Of a DNA stretch of 64,000 bases, positions 25,601 to 34,390 are shown in pieces (the stretch's first letter is position 1; each line of letters opens with the position of its first letter). The stretch is taken from the NCBI GenBank assembly GCA_949126835.1, contig OX421508.1, forward strand, positions 17,841,098-17,905,097. Reading direction: 5' to 3'. Both the position numbers and the translations under genes were made by a program. The DNA comes from Anisus vortex (Eukaryota > Mollusca > Gastropoda > Planorbidae). Under the pieces are notes generated by a model. That model saw only the letters and a program-made list of their open reading frames with translations, did no database searches and was not told where the DNA came from.

Positions 25601-26213
25601 AAACCATAGACCAGCAGTGCGTGCTCTGTAAAATTATCTTTTTTTTATATTATTGTTTTTTCTTTCGGGTGTCACCCGGTGCGATCCGCATCCCCGCATC
25701 CCCCTCGGTACGCCACTGGTGATTGGGACTATCAATGAAATAAATACCAAAGATAGTTTCATGGAAATATTTGATTTAAACTAAAATATTTAAGTACTTA
25801 GTCTAGAGTTATAGTTCTTATTTAAAACCATCTATAATAACAGTTCATTTCTTGTTTCATTTGTAAAAATTTCTTTTCAGAAAACTTAATGTGTTATTTT
25901 TTTATGTTTTGATTTCATTGGCCCGAGTATTATATGAGAATGTTACATTTGATTTTTTGCCATCGCACAAGACTTTCAGACTATAGAAATATTGTTTGTT
26001 CTTTCCATTATAGGCCAATTAAAAAAAATTATTGTTTGTTCTTTGATGCGTAGGCCTATATAAAACAATTTGATTCTTATTTTCATTCCTACAGCTGGCG
26101 TGTTCCTCCTGCTGGAGAATGACTTTCTCAAAGTTGATGTTTCAGCCGACGGTTTAGTCAACTACAGACCGGAATCAACATTTTTTGGCCTTGCAATGTT
26201 ACATAATAGCTAG
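12664..26213 (+). CDS. TNF superfamily ligand, complete, eight exons
   Basis: Exons: 12664-12779, 13906-14014, 14511-14672, 15101-15122, 17369-17473, 21336-21559, 22280-22391, 26095-26213. All junctions are GT/AG and phases agree (2, 0, 0, 1, 1, 0, 1), giving 969 bp and 322 residues. The product is a type II membrane protein: a short cytoplasmic N-terminus (about 1-38), one membrane span (about 40-65), a cysteine-containing stalk with N-glycosylation sites, and a C-terminal TNF homology domain (about 165-322). Diagnostic motifs are GLYLVYCSVHF in exon 6 and the ending STFFGLAML in exon 8, the usual final strand. TNF ligands act as trimers at the surface or after shedding and bind TNF receptors. 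No furin site is obvious. The start is the first Met in frame with exon 2; an upstream in-frame Met at 12550 would add 38 residues, including a hydrophobic stretch, and is less likely. The orthologue within the superfamily cannot be fixed. Confidence 0.93.
12804..13045 (+). mobile_element. tRNA-derived SINE, longest copy in window
   Basis: Head with a pol III B-box-like GGGTTCGAATCC near 12818, then a body with GTGTCCATGAGTCTAC, GGGGTAAAGTAAAGGCGGCT and TGCTGGCCACACAATCACCT, ending near GGAACAATTTGGTCC. Related copies lie at 7098, 15350, 25137, 35028, 57690, 57955, 62950 and 63185. It sits 24 bp after the exon 1 donor of the TNF gene. The long ORF reading through it is not a gene. Confidence 0.8.
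13430..13760. mobile_element. MITE related to the 56-bp array
   Basis: Contains CATTTGATTGTTAAC, ACACTGGCA and GACCACGAGGGGCCC with ACATAAATTTGGGCCCTG. These are the same blocks that are tandemly amplified at 32847-33406 and found at 18511-18600. It is a hAT-like miniature element in intron 1 of the TNF gene. Confidence 0.5.
13906..14014 (+). CDS. TNF ligand exon 2: transmembrane segment
   Basis: Acceptor TGCAG, donor GTAAGT. It encodes about 24 hydrophobic residues (FIVPILFSLVAIGISIASIV) followed by a basic SKRS, forming the membrane anchor. Confidence 0.9.
14511..14672 (+). CDS. TNF ligand exon 3: stalk
   Basis: In-phase 54 codons between ATCAG and GTAACT. It contains the pair CVKC, a CC doublet and an NIT glycosylation site. 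It is probably extracellular stalk, with a possible helical part (QKYLLDQLTRY). Confidence 0.88.
15101..15122 (+). CDS. TNF ligand exon 4: 22-bp microexon
   Basis: A strong pyrimidine tract and TTCAG precede LTSQNKQ, then donor GTAGAT. Its 22 bp convert phase 0 to phase 1, which is exactly what exon 5 requires. Confidence 0.7.
15350..15530 (-). mobile_element. SINE copy, inverted
   Basis: CGGCCAGCACAATGTCTAGT and the inverted B-box ACTCGAACCTGGGACC near 15480 mark a minus-strand copy of the SINE family, in intron 4 of the TNF gene. Confidence 0.65.
15960..17345. repeat. 25-bp minisatellite in TNF intron 4
   Basis: Tandem units of about 25 bp built on TTGTCACAAATATTACATTT with many variants (GTC/GTA/TTT before the core, occasional AGATCTAC insert). 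It runs for nearly 1.4 kb and stops about 24 bp before the exon 5 acceptor. A TA run splits it at about 16535-16598. Long reading frames through it are repeat artefacts. Confidence 0.95.
16535..16598. repeat. (TA)n microsatellite
   Basis: A pure TA dinucleotide run of about 64 bp inside the minisatellite. Confidence 0.95.
17369..17473 (+). CDS. TNF ligand exon 5: stalk to TNF domain
   Basis: Acceptor TTCTAG directly follows the 25-bp minisatellite; donor GTAAGT. It encodes LPEVTNPDNFSMSPTPASFH, then KKLYNSTSLDDHVQ, with an NST glycosylation site. It is the lead-in to the first strands of the TNF domain. Confidence 0.88.
17555..17642. mobile_element. GAGTCGG-type MITE fragment
   Basis: Repeated CCGACTCCGACTCC and its complement, as at 19534-19632 and 48268-48335. 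These repeat-rich ends belong to a hAT-like miniature family whose terminus reads CAGGGCTGTGGA. Confidence 0.5.
17948..18470. mobile_element. hAT MITE with AACCGG-rich ends
   Basis: Begins TAGGGATGTTAAAACCGGTT and ends with an imperfect inverse (AACCGGAATCC...AACATCTTTA). It is flanked by the exact 8-bp duplication AGCAGAAC (17940-17947 and 18471-18478). It is 523 bp with no transposase. It lies in intron 5 of the TNF gene. Confidence 0.85.
18511..18605. mobile_element. MITE end, CAGGGCCGTATTTAG family
   Basis: CAGGGCCGTATTTAG, then GTGGGGCCCCTCGTGGTCTC. It shares blocks with 33400-33445 and 13700-13740. Only one end is clear. Confidence 0.45.
19534..19632. mobile_element. GAGTCGGAGTCGG MITE end
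   Basis: Alternating GGAGTCGGAGTCGG and CCGACTCCGACTCC ending ATTCCACAGCCCTG. The terminus resembles the start at 48271 (AGGGCTGTGGAGTCG). It probably ends at 19632, next to a LINE fragment. Confidence 0.55.
19672..19985 (+). mobile_element. LINE (L2/CR1-like) 3' end
   Basis: About 60 in-frame codons end with FGVRSFESAAPFLWNKLPQT and FKRCLKTFLFN before TAA. This is the standard C-terminus of L2/CR1-type reverse transcriptase ORFs. A short 3' UTR (GCGCGCTATATAAATC) and an ATC repeat tail follow. It is heavily 5' truncated. Confidence 0.75.
19990..20370 (+). mobile_element. Probable decayed LINE C-terminal region
   Basis: Broken frames contain a ...ECYLCKRPFRAHLVL.. segment and lysine/arginine-rich text, resembling the zinc-finger-like tail of Jockey/RTE-type ORF2. 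Multiple stops make the call tentative. Confidence 0.3.
20385..20595. mobile_element. hAT-like MITE (GGCAACCT ends)
   Basis: Inverted GTGGACGGCAACCT and AGGTTGCCTAGCCCTG ends enclose about 200 bp with GTGGCACGC motifs. Related ends occur at 28386-28405 and 26740-26810. Confidence 0.45.
21336..21559 (+). CDS. TNF ligand exon 6: core of TNF homology domain
   Basis: Acceptor ACCAG, donor GTAATT. Contains ITQAGLYLVYCSVHF, the most conserved part of the TNF fold, and two cysteines (YCS and EPC) that may pair. Local GC is higher than in the flanking introns, as expected for a selected exon. Confidence 0.95.
22030..22155. repeat. 42-bp tandem repeat, three copies
   Basis: Three near-identical units each containing CGAAATTGAATAAAGTGTAT and TTCAAACTTTGTTCCC, in intron 6 of the TNF gene. 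Confidence 0.9.
22280..22391 (+). CDS. TNF ligand exon 7
   Basis: Acceptor CTTAG, donor GTTAGT. Encodes FSLNITKTSNGNTALLL and a cysteine cluster HTCCDDC. It is the middle of the TNF domain with an NIT glycosylation site. Confidence 0.9.
23361..25543 (-). pseudogene. Broken hAT transposase, TTF-type zinc finger
   Basis: Pieces in order on the minus strand: a TTF-type finger with CEKLYCFCCRLF (about 25420), the central transposase with TRCSAHHATVK (about 24330), and the hAT dimerisation tail ASCERSFSKLKLIKCYLRST (about 23510-23570) ending at 23361. Stops and frame changes separate them. It resembles ZMYM1/KIAA1586-type transposase-derived proteins. Confidence 0.85.
25137..25205 (+). mobile_element. 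SINE 3' fragment
   Basis: ACTGGTGAACGCTGCTTCAC and AGTTTGGTCC match the SINE 3' half at 35148-35190. It lies within the hAT transposase relic. Confidence 0.7.
26095..26213 (+). CDS. TNF ligand exon 8: final strands and stop
   Basis: Acceptor CTACAG. Encodes AGVFLLLENDFLKVDVS and the terminal STFFGLAMLHNS before TAG at 26211. The FFGL motif close to the stop is a hallmark of TNF ligands. It is 3.7 kb from exon 7 because a hAT element sits in the intron. Confidence 0.95.
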
Positions 26214-27900
26214 GCTTCGGTACCTTCGTCCTAGACTTTACTGTCTATGCTTCAGCTCCGGTTTTCTCGAAACATTTTCATCTGACCACTTCCACATTAA
26301 CCGTTATCTTATGACGCAAGACTCTTCTTATAAGGTGCCTGGAATTTGTCATGTTTCTCGCAGTATTTGTTGGACACATTCTTCTCTTGAAAGCTACAGA
26401 AGTTCCTTCTAGACAGACGATTATTACGTCTGTTGCCTGAAACCCATGCAGTACGGGAAGGACATGGTCGGCGGCTGAATTAGAATCCGGATAGTCCTGT
26501 TGACAAATGTATTGCGCCTCCTAATAGAATGCCTGAATGCTTTGTTCATCCTGAGTGGAAAGCTGTAAATTAAACAATTGTTCATAATGGTATAAACACT
26601 CCGGATTACTATTTATGTGAATGGGACGTATCCTAGGCTCTAGAAATTAATTTTCAGAAACGTTGGCCACCTTTATAGGCAGTGCTTTTTTTTTTGTGAC
26701 GGTACGCACCGGTACGGCGAGTTTTTTTTTGCTTTTTTATGGGTCTTTCGCGTGCCATTAAAAATTGCTCTTCGTGCCAAGTCTGGCACATGTGCCGACC
26801 CCTGGGCTAGACTGTTTAAGCTTCCGCTTGAATATTTATTGAACTTTTACATTTGAATAATTATTATTGTCAAAACACAGAAAAAAAATCTAAATGCATT
26901 ATATACATTTTCCAGCTTGTCGTTTCTCAGCCCTCAAGTCATTCTACACTTATCGGTTGTTTTGTTTTGCATACTTTGGATAATTGTTTCAAATAAGGTT
27001 AAAATGTGGTTCTCCTGATTGGTTCAGACAACCCATACCATATCCGAATGCAAATCGGAAATAGACAAAATTGAAGTTGATATGAATTTGTTTAATTCAC
27101 ACAGTGTTTTATTGTGTTGTTTTATTAGTTTTTCTACACATTATTATTTGTAATTTTAAGACTACGTTTTGTACAGCACTTGATATATTCTTGCTTCTAT
27201 AAATAGAAATATCTTTATTGGGGAAAATGCTTTTAAATAAAACCCTTATGAACTATATATTTAACCGAAAATGCTTAGTGATCTAAATACTTTTAGACCA
27301 GTGAGTAGCTGATTTATTTATCCATTGATGGTATGTTCTTTGACTCTCATAAACTAATCTATAATTAATAAATGGATTATTCACAGCAACAAATTTAACT
27401 TATATCCATTTTTTTGATAGACCAGTGCTCTCTGTGGAGTTTACATAAAATTCCGCCATTATATATTAATACTAACATATAAAAGCTAAACAAATTAATA
27501 AACTAGTTGAATCAATTATTGTTTTATAATACTATAAGGCTTACAGTATTGGAACTGTATTGGGATGAATAGAAAATTATAGTAGATTTTATTATATTAC
27601 GTTATAATAGCCTAGATGTAGACATATAGACTATTTATCAACATGTATAAAAAATGTATGTTTAGATGAGATTTACGACAGTCACTATCTCAAAAAAGTT
27701 TCTTCTAAACATCGACAAAAAGTCCTAAACACGTATTATAAAAATACGAGTTGTAGTGAATTTCTTAATATAATATTAGGCCTAGGCATTATACAATATA
27801 AGCGTATATTAACACTTAGATTAAGCTTATTATATCAAATTTACCCAAGATCTCACTGTGATTATGCTGGTAAACATTCATAGTTCTTATACACATTTAT
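26214..27900. other. TNF 3' UTR and AT-rich flank
   Basis: Downstream of the TNF stop. An AATAAA at about 27236 is one possible poly(A) signal. A hAT-like end (TGTGCCGACCCCTG) lies at 26790-26805. I see no coding sequence here. Confidence 0.4.
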
Positions 27901-27934
27901 TTTATTGTAATATTTCATTATTTGTATATACACA

Positions 27935-28130
27935 TTGTAAAAATATGTATTTCTTTTTTTCTCTGTATAAAATTATGTATTTCTTTAGGCCTATTGCTGT
28001 ATATAAAATTATGTATTTCTTTATTCCTGTATATAAAATTCTGTATTTCTTTATTGCTGTATATAAAATTATGTATTTCTTTATTGCTGTATACTGCATA
28101 TAAAATTATGTAAGCGTACTTCTTTATTCC
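27935..28130. repeat. 30-bp tandem repeat
   Basis: Five to six units built on TATAAAATTATGTATTTCTT with TATTGCTG or TATTCCTG spacers. Open frames on both strands here are repeat artefacts. Confidence 0.9.
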
Positions 28131-28224
28131 TGTAAATAAGTGTATAAATAAATACATTTTGTCTGTGATGTAGATCTCATTTTTACCGCCCTGTTTTGTA
28201 AGCATTATAATAGGTTATATAGGA

Positions 28225-28241
28225 TATATATATACCGGTAT

Positions 28242-28284
<43 letters not shown>
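28225..28284. repeat. (TA)n microsatellite
   Basis: TA dinucleotide run with an ACCGG interruption near 28234. Confidence 0.9.
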
Positions 28285-28286
<2 letters not shown>

Positions 28287-29234
28287 CACTCGGGGAATTA
28301 AACGTGAGGAATGACGCCACATTTTGGGTTTGTAAAAAAAGCAAATTCTAAACGCTATGTGACGACACTGAGTATTGTCTACATCAGAGGTCGGCAACCT
28401 TTTGATGACAATGTGCCAAAGTAGAATTTCTAGTACGTAAATTATATAGAACCTCGGTCCTCGTCCGTCAGAGAGAAATCTTCCATAGCTAAAGTCTTTG
28501 AAGCGGTTCCGGTCTTCTCCCCTCCCCATTCCTTGCCTCGTTTTCATCTCACTGTGATGTAAAAAAAAAAAAACTATCCTCAAGCCTTTCATTTCTCTCC
28601 AGAATGTAACTTAAAGTGTGGTGAACCCCCCTCCCCCGCCCCTCCTATTGATATTGTCAATGAAATTTTTTGCCAATAAAAATGATTTGATAAGCTAATT
28701 ACCCCCCCCCCCCTTTCCCAGCCATTTTTTTTATTGTAAAAACCTGGATTTCTACAAACAATCTGATTTAGGGGTCGAATGAGACAGGAAGTGAGCCCTC
28801 CGGGCCACTTCGGCCTTTCTTAAGGCTCATGACACCTGACCCTAAGTCCGTATGCTATATTTGGATTATATATAGATATATGTATTGCTTGCAACGTAAT
28901 TACTTTATATACAAAACAATTTTGTATGCAAAAGATGCTCCTATGGATAGTTAAATGATATGATAACTTAATATAAAGTATATGATATATTTAATTTTTT
29001 AATATATGTTTTGAATCTGATTATGGTGAATATGCCTATGGACTATGGGCCAAAGTTTAAATGTATAAGTAAATAACTTTAATTTGGTATGACCTCCTGA
29101 CATGACACGTACATAGTACAATATACAGAGGCGAAAAAATTGCTAATCCGTCAGCTCGCAGAGAACAATTTATTAGAAACATGTGGCTCAAGAAACAAAG
29201 GCGATAAAAGATCCTTTTTTTTTAAATCTAAACA

Positions 29235-29525
29235 AAGATTATAATAAAATGGACCGCTTGCTCTATTTTTAGAGCTAATATGTTTTTTTTCCGTGCGCAA
29301 CCAATAAGGCTGTCTTAAATGACTTCTTCGCTCCTCCGATTGCATCAAAGGTTTCCGCTGTATACAACTTTCGATTTTAATCTTAATTTTCCATTGATAA
29401 AATCATAGCGAATTACTAGAGCGGAAGTCTAGAGGACGTAGTGCGATCGGAAATTCCGAAACTAATTGTTTCGAGTTATCAAACAGTAGAAATATCAAAG
29501 CAAGCGGTCCATCTTATTATAGTCT
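29235..29525. mobile_element. MITE with GACCGCTTGC terminal motif
   Basis: Starts ATGGACCGCTTGC (29250) and ends GCAAGCGGTCCAT (29501), then CTTATTATAGTC. It is the same family as 2130-2433; internal TTTTTAGAGCT also matches. Confidence 0.65.
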
Positions 29526-30007
29526 TTGATCTACAAAAGTGCACGCAAAATGATCATGGTTTTTCATTGGCTGAAATATTTTTAAAAAAAATATGTACGC
29601 AATGAATGCCTACAGTGACATTTAAGATATGGCTATTTACAAAATATAGCTAGGCTTTATTCTCAAAATTATTATTATTTTTTACAACTAAATAAAAATA
29701 ATAAAAATAATAATTATTATTTAAATAATAATTACATCTATTTTAACAGAGAAAAGTGTTTTTTCATTTGGCACAAATATGAGCTTTTTGACTGCTTTTT
29801 TTTACGCTTGTCTGCTAGTTTCTGTGGTTGCAAGGCATGCTGTCGGCATCACAAGTAAAGGTCTCAGGGTTCGATACATCCTTCAAGAAAATATTAACAC
29901 CATTTTTTTTTAAATATTCTATACACTATTAAACTTTATATTCTATACTTTAAAAAAAAACTGAAAAAGAAAATGTAATAATAATGATATGTCTAGCTTA
30001 ACATTAC

Positions 30008-30088
30008 CTTTATGAGTATTGCAAATATTCCAGTTAACATGACCACAGCCTGGAAGACATCGGTCCAAATTACAGCTTTTAATCCACC
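30008..30088 (-). CDS. Single exon of an SLC5-family sodium-coupled transporter
   Basis: Minus strand: acceptor ATAG, 81 bp, donor GTAATG (30007-30002). The 27 codons read GGLKAVIWTDVFQAVVML followed by TGIFAILIK. This matches the conserved membrane segment of SLC5 sodium/monocarboxylate or multivitamin transporters, which begins GGxKAVxWTDVFQ. SLC5 proteins are multi-span plasma-membrane symporters driven by sodium. Exact phase-0 boundaries and an unbroken frame suggest a real exon. No neighbouring SLC5 exon was recognised to either side, so it may belong to a gene with very long introns or be an orphan copy. Confidence 0.7.
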
Positions 30089-30182
30089 CTATGGAAATAA
30101 TCACAGACAACTAGATCTATAGTATGTGTATATAGCTCTAAAATAACTACAAGAAATACAGTCAAATATTCGTTTTCGTCAA

Positions 30183-31535
30183 CAATATGTCCGACAACAA
30201 TATGTCCGTCAACAATATGTCCGACAACAATATGTCCGTCAACAATATGTCCGACAACAATATGTCCGACAACAATATGTCCGTCAACAATATGTCCGTC
30301 AACAATATGTCCGTCAACAATATGTCCGACAACAATATGTCCGTCAACAATATGTCCGACAACAATATGTCCGACAACAATATGTCCGACAACAATATGT
30401 CCGTCAACAATATGTCCGACAACAATATGTCCGACAACAATATGTCCGACAACAATATGTCCGACAACAATATGTCCGTCAACAATATGTCCGACAACAA
30501 TATGTCCGTCAACAATATGTCCGACAACAATATGTCCGTCAACAATATGTCCGACAACAATATGTCCGACAACAATATGTCCGTCAACAATATGTCCGAC
30601 AACAATATGTCCGTCAACAATATGTCCGACAACAATATGTCCGACAACAATATGTCCGACAACAATATGTCCGACAACAATATGTCCGACAACAATATGT
30701 CCGTCAACAATATGTCCGACAACAATATGTCCGTCAACAATATGTCCGACAACAATATGTCCGTCAACAATATGTCCGACAACAATATGTCCGTCAACAA
30801 TATGTCCGACAACAATATGTCCGACAACAATATGTCCGTCAACAATATGTCCGACAACAATATGTCCGTCAACAATATGTCCGACAACAATATGTCCGAC
30901 AACAATATGTCCGACAACAATATGTCCGACAACAATATGTCCGACAACAATATGTCCGACAACAATATGTCCGACAACAATATGTCCGTCAACAATATGT
31001 CCGTCAACAATATTTCCGACAACAATATGTCCGACAACAATATGTCCGACAACAATATGTCCGTCAACAATATGTCCGACATTAATATGTCCGTCAACAA
31101 TATGTCCGACAACAATATGTCCGACAACAATATGTCCGACAACAATATGTCCGACAACAATATGTCCGACAACAATATGTCCGACAACAATATGTCCGAC
31201 AACAATATGTCCGACAACAATATGTCCGACAACAATATGTCCGACAACAATATGTCCGACAACAATATGTCCGACAACAATATGTCCGACAACAATATGT
31301 CCGACAACAATATGTCCGACAACAATATGTCCGACAACAATATGTCCGACAACAATATGTCCGACAACAATATGTCCGTCAACAATATGTCCGACAACAA
31401 TATGTCCGTCAACAATATGTCCGACAACAATATGTCCGACAACAATATGTCCGTCAACAATATGTCCGACAACAATATGTCCGTCAACAATATGTCCGAC
31501 AACAATATGTCCGACAACAATATGTCCGACAACAA
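30183..31535. repeat. 15-bp minisatellite, about 90 units
   Basis: Unit AACAATATGTCCGAC with one common variant (GTC for GAC) and a few rare ones (TATTTCC at about 31013, ATTAATATG at 31081). Because 15 is a multiple of three and no frame holds a stop, ORFs of about 460-500 codons appear on both strands; these are not genes. A block of about 19 consecutive GAC units (about 31100-31375) points to recent expansion. The flanks carry GTTTTCGTC on the left and GACGAAAACCGAG on the right. Confidence 0.97.
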
Positions 31536-31859
31536 TCGACGAAACCGACGAAAACCGAGGCCTTAGTTTTACATGAATCAATATCAATCCAAGGAAATAT
31601 TTCTAGACACTCCAACACTCCAAAAATACATAAGTATCATAAAAATTATCAAGAATAAATAATACACAGTGTTTAATATAAAAAGACTAAATGAACACAA
31701 AACATATCATTTACATCTTAACTCTTTCCATGCGTAAAATCAAGCCGAGCCATAATGTTACGGCATACAGTATGGCGAAACGTATAGAAAGAGTTAAAAC
31801 ACTATTTTTGGTTTATTATGTTAGACTGTGAAGATGGGAAAGAAAGGTACAGATATTAA

Positions 31860-32060
31860 TGTTTTGAAAGCTAACCTCCCCCCCCCCCCCCCCCTCCCAA
31901 ACCATAAGGACCTTGGAATCAAAGGACACGCCTGGATCACTGCCCTTCCTGGTCTTTTGGTATTAGGATCAGATTTAGAATCGACGAAAACCGAGAAAAA
32001 AATATCAATTTTAAAATTCGCATCCAGGCCGAACATTTGAAATATAAAATGGGTCAGTAT
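31860..32060. other. Unassigned low-complexity stretch
   Basis: Contains a run of about 17 C and repeats the array's right-flank motif TCGACGAAAACCGAG at about 31980. Small ORFs on both strands are not convincing. Confidence 0.35.
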
Positions 32061-32370
32061 ACAAAAGATAAACATGTGACTGTATGTTTTGTTTTACTTG
32101 AAATAAAATAAATGAGATCTAGATCTAATAGGGTTTATTATTGTTTGTATTTGGAATTATATGAAAGTGTGAGGAGAAAGAGTGTATTGTTTAAGGCCTC
32201 TTACAGTATAAATCCAGCCCTTTAATAAACTGCAATATAATTTTAGTAACTACATGGATAATATGTAATGTATATTATATGTCAGTGTAATTAGATTTAA
32301 ATCGTACATTAAAGAATTGTTTAATAATTGACTCATAGCTTTCTGATAGCGTTTACTGCAACTATTCACG

Positions 32371-32522
32371 CTGTCTTATCTTATCTTATATATTACAGAC
32401 GCTCTTTCTATATAAAGAAGATTATTGCGTCCTACGCTCATCCATGGTATGAGTCTTGTCTTCCATTTTTATTAGTGTTATAAATGATGTTAAGTTACTG
32501 GTTTTCCTGGTTTGTTCAGGCA
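32371..32522 (-). mobile_element. LINE-A 3' fragment
   Basis: In reverse it matches the 3' end of the LINE at 38609-41340, including AACAAACCAGGAAAACCA, GATGAGCGTAGGAC and the TAAGATAAGATAAG tail. It is a 5'-truncated copy. Confidence 0.85.
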
Positions 32523-32846
32523 AGGGGACGTCTATTAATGACGTCAACAAAATAGAGGGAAGGGGGGGTCTGAAAAAGTTAGACAATTGTTGACATGGGG
32601 AGGGGGGGAGGTCAAGAAAAGTTGACGTCAACAATGTTACTTTTCATGAAGTAAATAATAATACAAATTTAGTACTAAATTCTACATTTGTCCTGTTAAA
32701 CAACATAGTTTTACGTTAATATAAATATATCAATTATGGAAACAACATTTGATATGTCCTTTTTGTGTCCATCTTTCGGCAATTAGAATAGCCTAGTGCT
32801 GTTGTAGAATCACACAATGAACAAATACTGTGAATGGTAATCACAT

Positions 32847-33406
32847 TTGATTGTTAAGTGACACTGGCAGTGTCGAGTCCACGAGGGGGCCCCCACATAA
32901 ATTTGATTGTTAAGTGACACTGGCAGTGTCGAGTCCACGAGGGGGCCCCCACATAAATTTGATTGTTAAGTGACACTGGCAGTGTCGAGTCCACGAGGGG
33001 GCCCCCACATAAATTTGATTGTTAAGTGACACTGGCAGTGTCGAGTCCACGAGGGGGCCCCCACATAAATTTGATTGTTAAGTGACACTGGCAGTGTCGA
33101 GTCCACGAGGGGGCCCCCACATAAATTTGATTGTTAAGTGACACTGGCAGTGTCGAGTCCACGAGGGGGCCCCCACATAAATTTGATTGTTAAGTGACAC
33201 TGGCAGTGTCGAGTCCACGAGGGGGCCCCCACATAAATTTGATTGTTAAGTGACACTGGCAGTGTCGAGTCCACGAGGGGGCCCCCACATAAATTTGATT
33301 GTTAAGTGACACTGGCAGGGTCGAGTCCACGAGGGGGCCCCCAAATAAATTTGATTGTTAAGTGACACTGGCAGTGTCGAGTCCACGAAGGGGCCCCCAC
33401 ATAAAT
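32847..33406. repeat. 56-bp tandem array, ten units, inside a MITE
   Basis: Ten head-to-tail units each containing TTGATTGTTAAGTGACACTG, GCAGTGTCGAGTCCACGAGG and GGGCCCCCACATAAAT. All but the last two or three look identical, so expansion is recent. The same unit appears singly at 13515-13730. The MITE end TTAGTATTGTGGGGGCCTG (inverse at 33416-33440) closes the array. Confidence 0.93.
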
Positions 33407-33676
33407 TTGGCCCTTGGGAACAGGCCCCCACAATACTAAATATGGCCCTGTTCACTAATAGCCAATATTCACAACAGACATAGATTTATGTACTTAAATC
33501 ACTAATGAATTATTTATTTGAATCAATATTATTATCAGACATTTTTTTAGAAATCATATATCCATTGAATAAAATAATAATGAAATTGAAATACTGATGA
33601 ATCTATTATTTTTTATTTTTAAAAATATTTTAATAATTAACATTGTTATAATTTATAAAGATACCGATCAGTTACA

Positions 33677-33679
<3 letters not shown>

Positions 33680-33713
<34 letters not shown>

Positions 33714-34390
33714 TTTGTAGGCTATAGCGCTGCCGACAAACATAATGTAAGCTCAGAGCGCGTTTAACATACAACTAAGAATACGGATATTACCCTAGGC
33801 CAGGTGACAGAGCTAAATGGATGATTAAAAAAAGACAAAACAAATAAATGTAGCATTAACTGACCCAACCAATAAGTAAGACAGCAAGTTTCTAAAGCAT
33901 GTTAAATGTTATCTAAGGTAAATATTGAAATAATGAGTTTTTAAGTTCTTTTTGAAAGAAACAGTAGAGTTTGTTCGCCTGAGTTGAATGGGAAGTAGAT
34001 TCCACACCTTCGGACCGGATACTGAGAAGGCTCTAAGGCCAACGGTCATCAGAGAGAAACGGGGCTCTTCCAGAAGCGATGAGTTGGTAGAACGAAGTGT
34101 TCTTTGCGGGACATAAGGTGTGATTAGTTCCCTGAGATAGGACGGAAACTTGTTGTTAAAAATGCACTGATGGCAAAGCAGCGCCACTGTATACTCAATT
34201 CTGGCTTTCACGGGAAGCCAATGGAGCGAGCATAGAAGGGCGGTTCCAGAGTCTCGTTTAGACTTGCACATAACCGAACGCGCAGTACTGTTCTGTATTC
34301 GCTGTAGCCTGGCAATTTTGTCTTCGGGCAAGCCGGCTAGCAGGGCGTTGCAATAGTCGATACGCGAAAGTATCAGGGCGGATACATATA
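33680..34390 (-). mobile_element. LINE (CR1/L2-like) 3' portion
   Basis: On the minus strand an uninterrupted frame from about 34385 to the stop at 33909 ends the reverse transcriptase ORF. A 3' UTR and an ATT-repeat tail (33680-33713) follow. Its tail is also the source of the short pieces at 10012-10127 and 1603-1645. The element is 5' truncated. Confidence 0.88.
33909..34331 (-). CDS. LINE reverse transcriptase C-terminal domain (partial)
   Basis: About 140 residues open with ARLQRIQNSTAR, then LLCSLHWLPVKARIEY, and end with GLRAFSVSGPKVWNLLP and FKKNLKTHYF. These are the standard post-catalytic motifs of CR1/L2-type LINE ORF2. The catalytic part is missing through 5' truncation, and codons upstream of the first Met to about 34385 continue the same frame. 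No function is expected alone. Confidence 0.85.
   Translation of the reverse strand: MPEDKIARLQRIQNSTARSVMCKSKRDSGTALLCSLHWLPVKARIEYTVALLCHQCIFNNKFPSYLRELITPYVPQRTLRSTNSSLLEEPRFSLMTVGLRAFSVSGPKVWNLLPIQLRRTNSTVSFKKNLKTHYFNIYLR

Larger units (their letters stand above)
23155..25718 (-). mobile_element. hAT transposon (ZMYM1/TTF-finger type) in TNF intron 7
   Basis: Terminal inverted repeats CAGTGGCGTACCGAGGG and its complement bound 2564 bp, with degenerate 8-bp duplications (ATGGTTGG/GTGATTGG). Both ends also hold GTGTCACCC and CGGTGCGAT motifs. The transposase reads right to left and is broken by stops, so the element is inactive. A SINE piece (about 25137-25205) is inserted near its 5' coding end. 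Confidence 0.9.

Noticed and set aside
27858..28205. Small ORFs on both strands near 28 kb
   Set aside because: They translate a 30-bp tandem repeat.
30079..31587. Open frames of 457-502 codons on both strands
   Set aside because: They are the 15-bp minisatellite translated; a stop-free unit divisible by three keeps every frame open.
32847..33406. Regular repeats resembling a CRISPR array
   Set aside because: Units are contiguous with no unique spacers, in a eukaryotic genome, and match a MITE.
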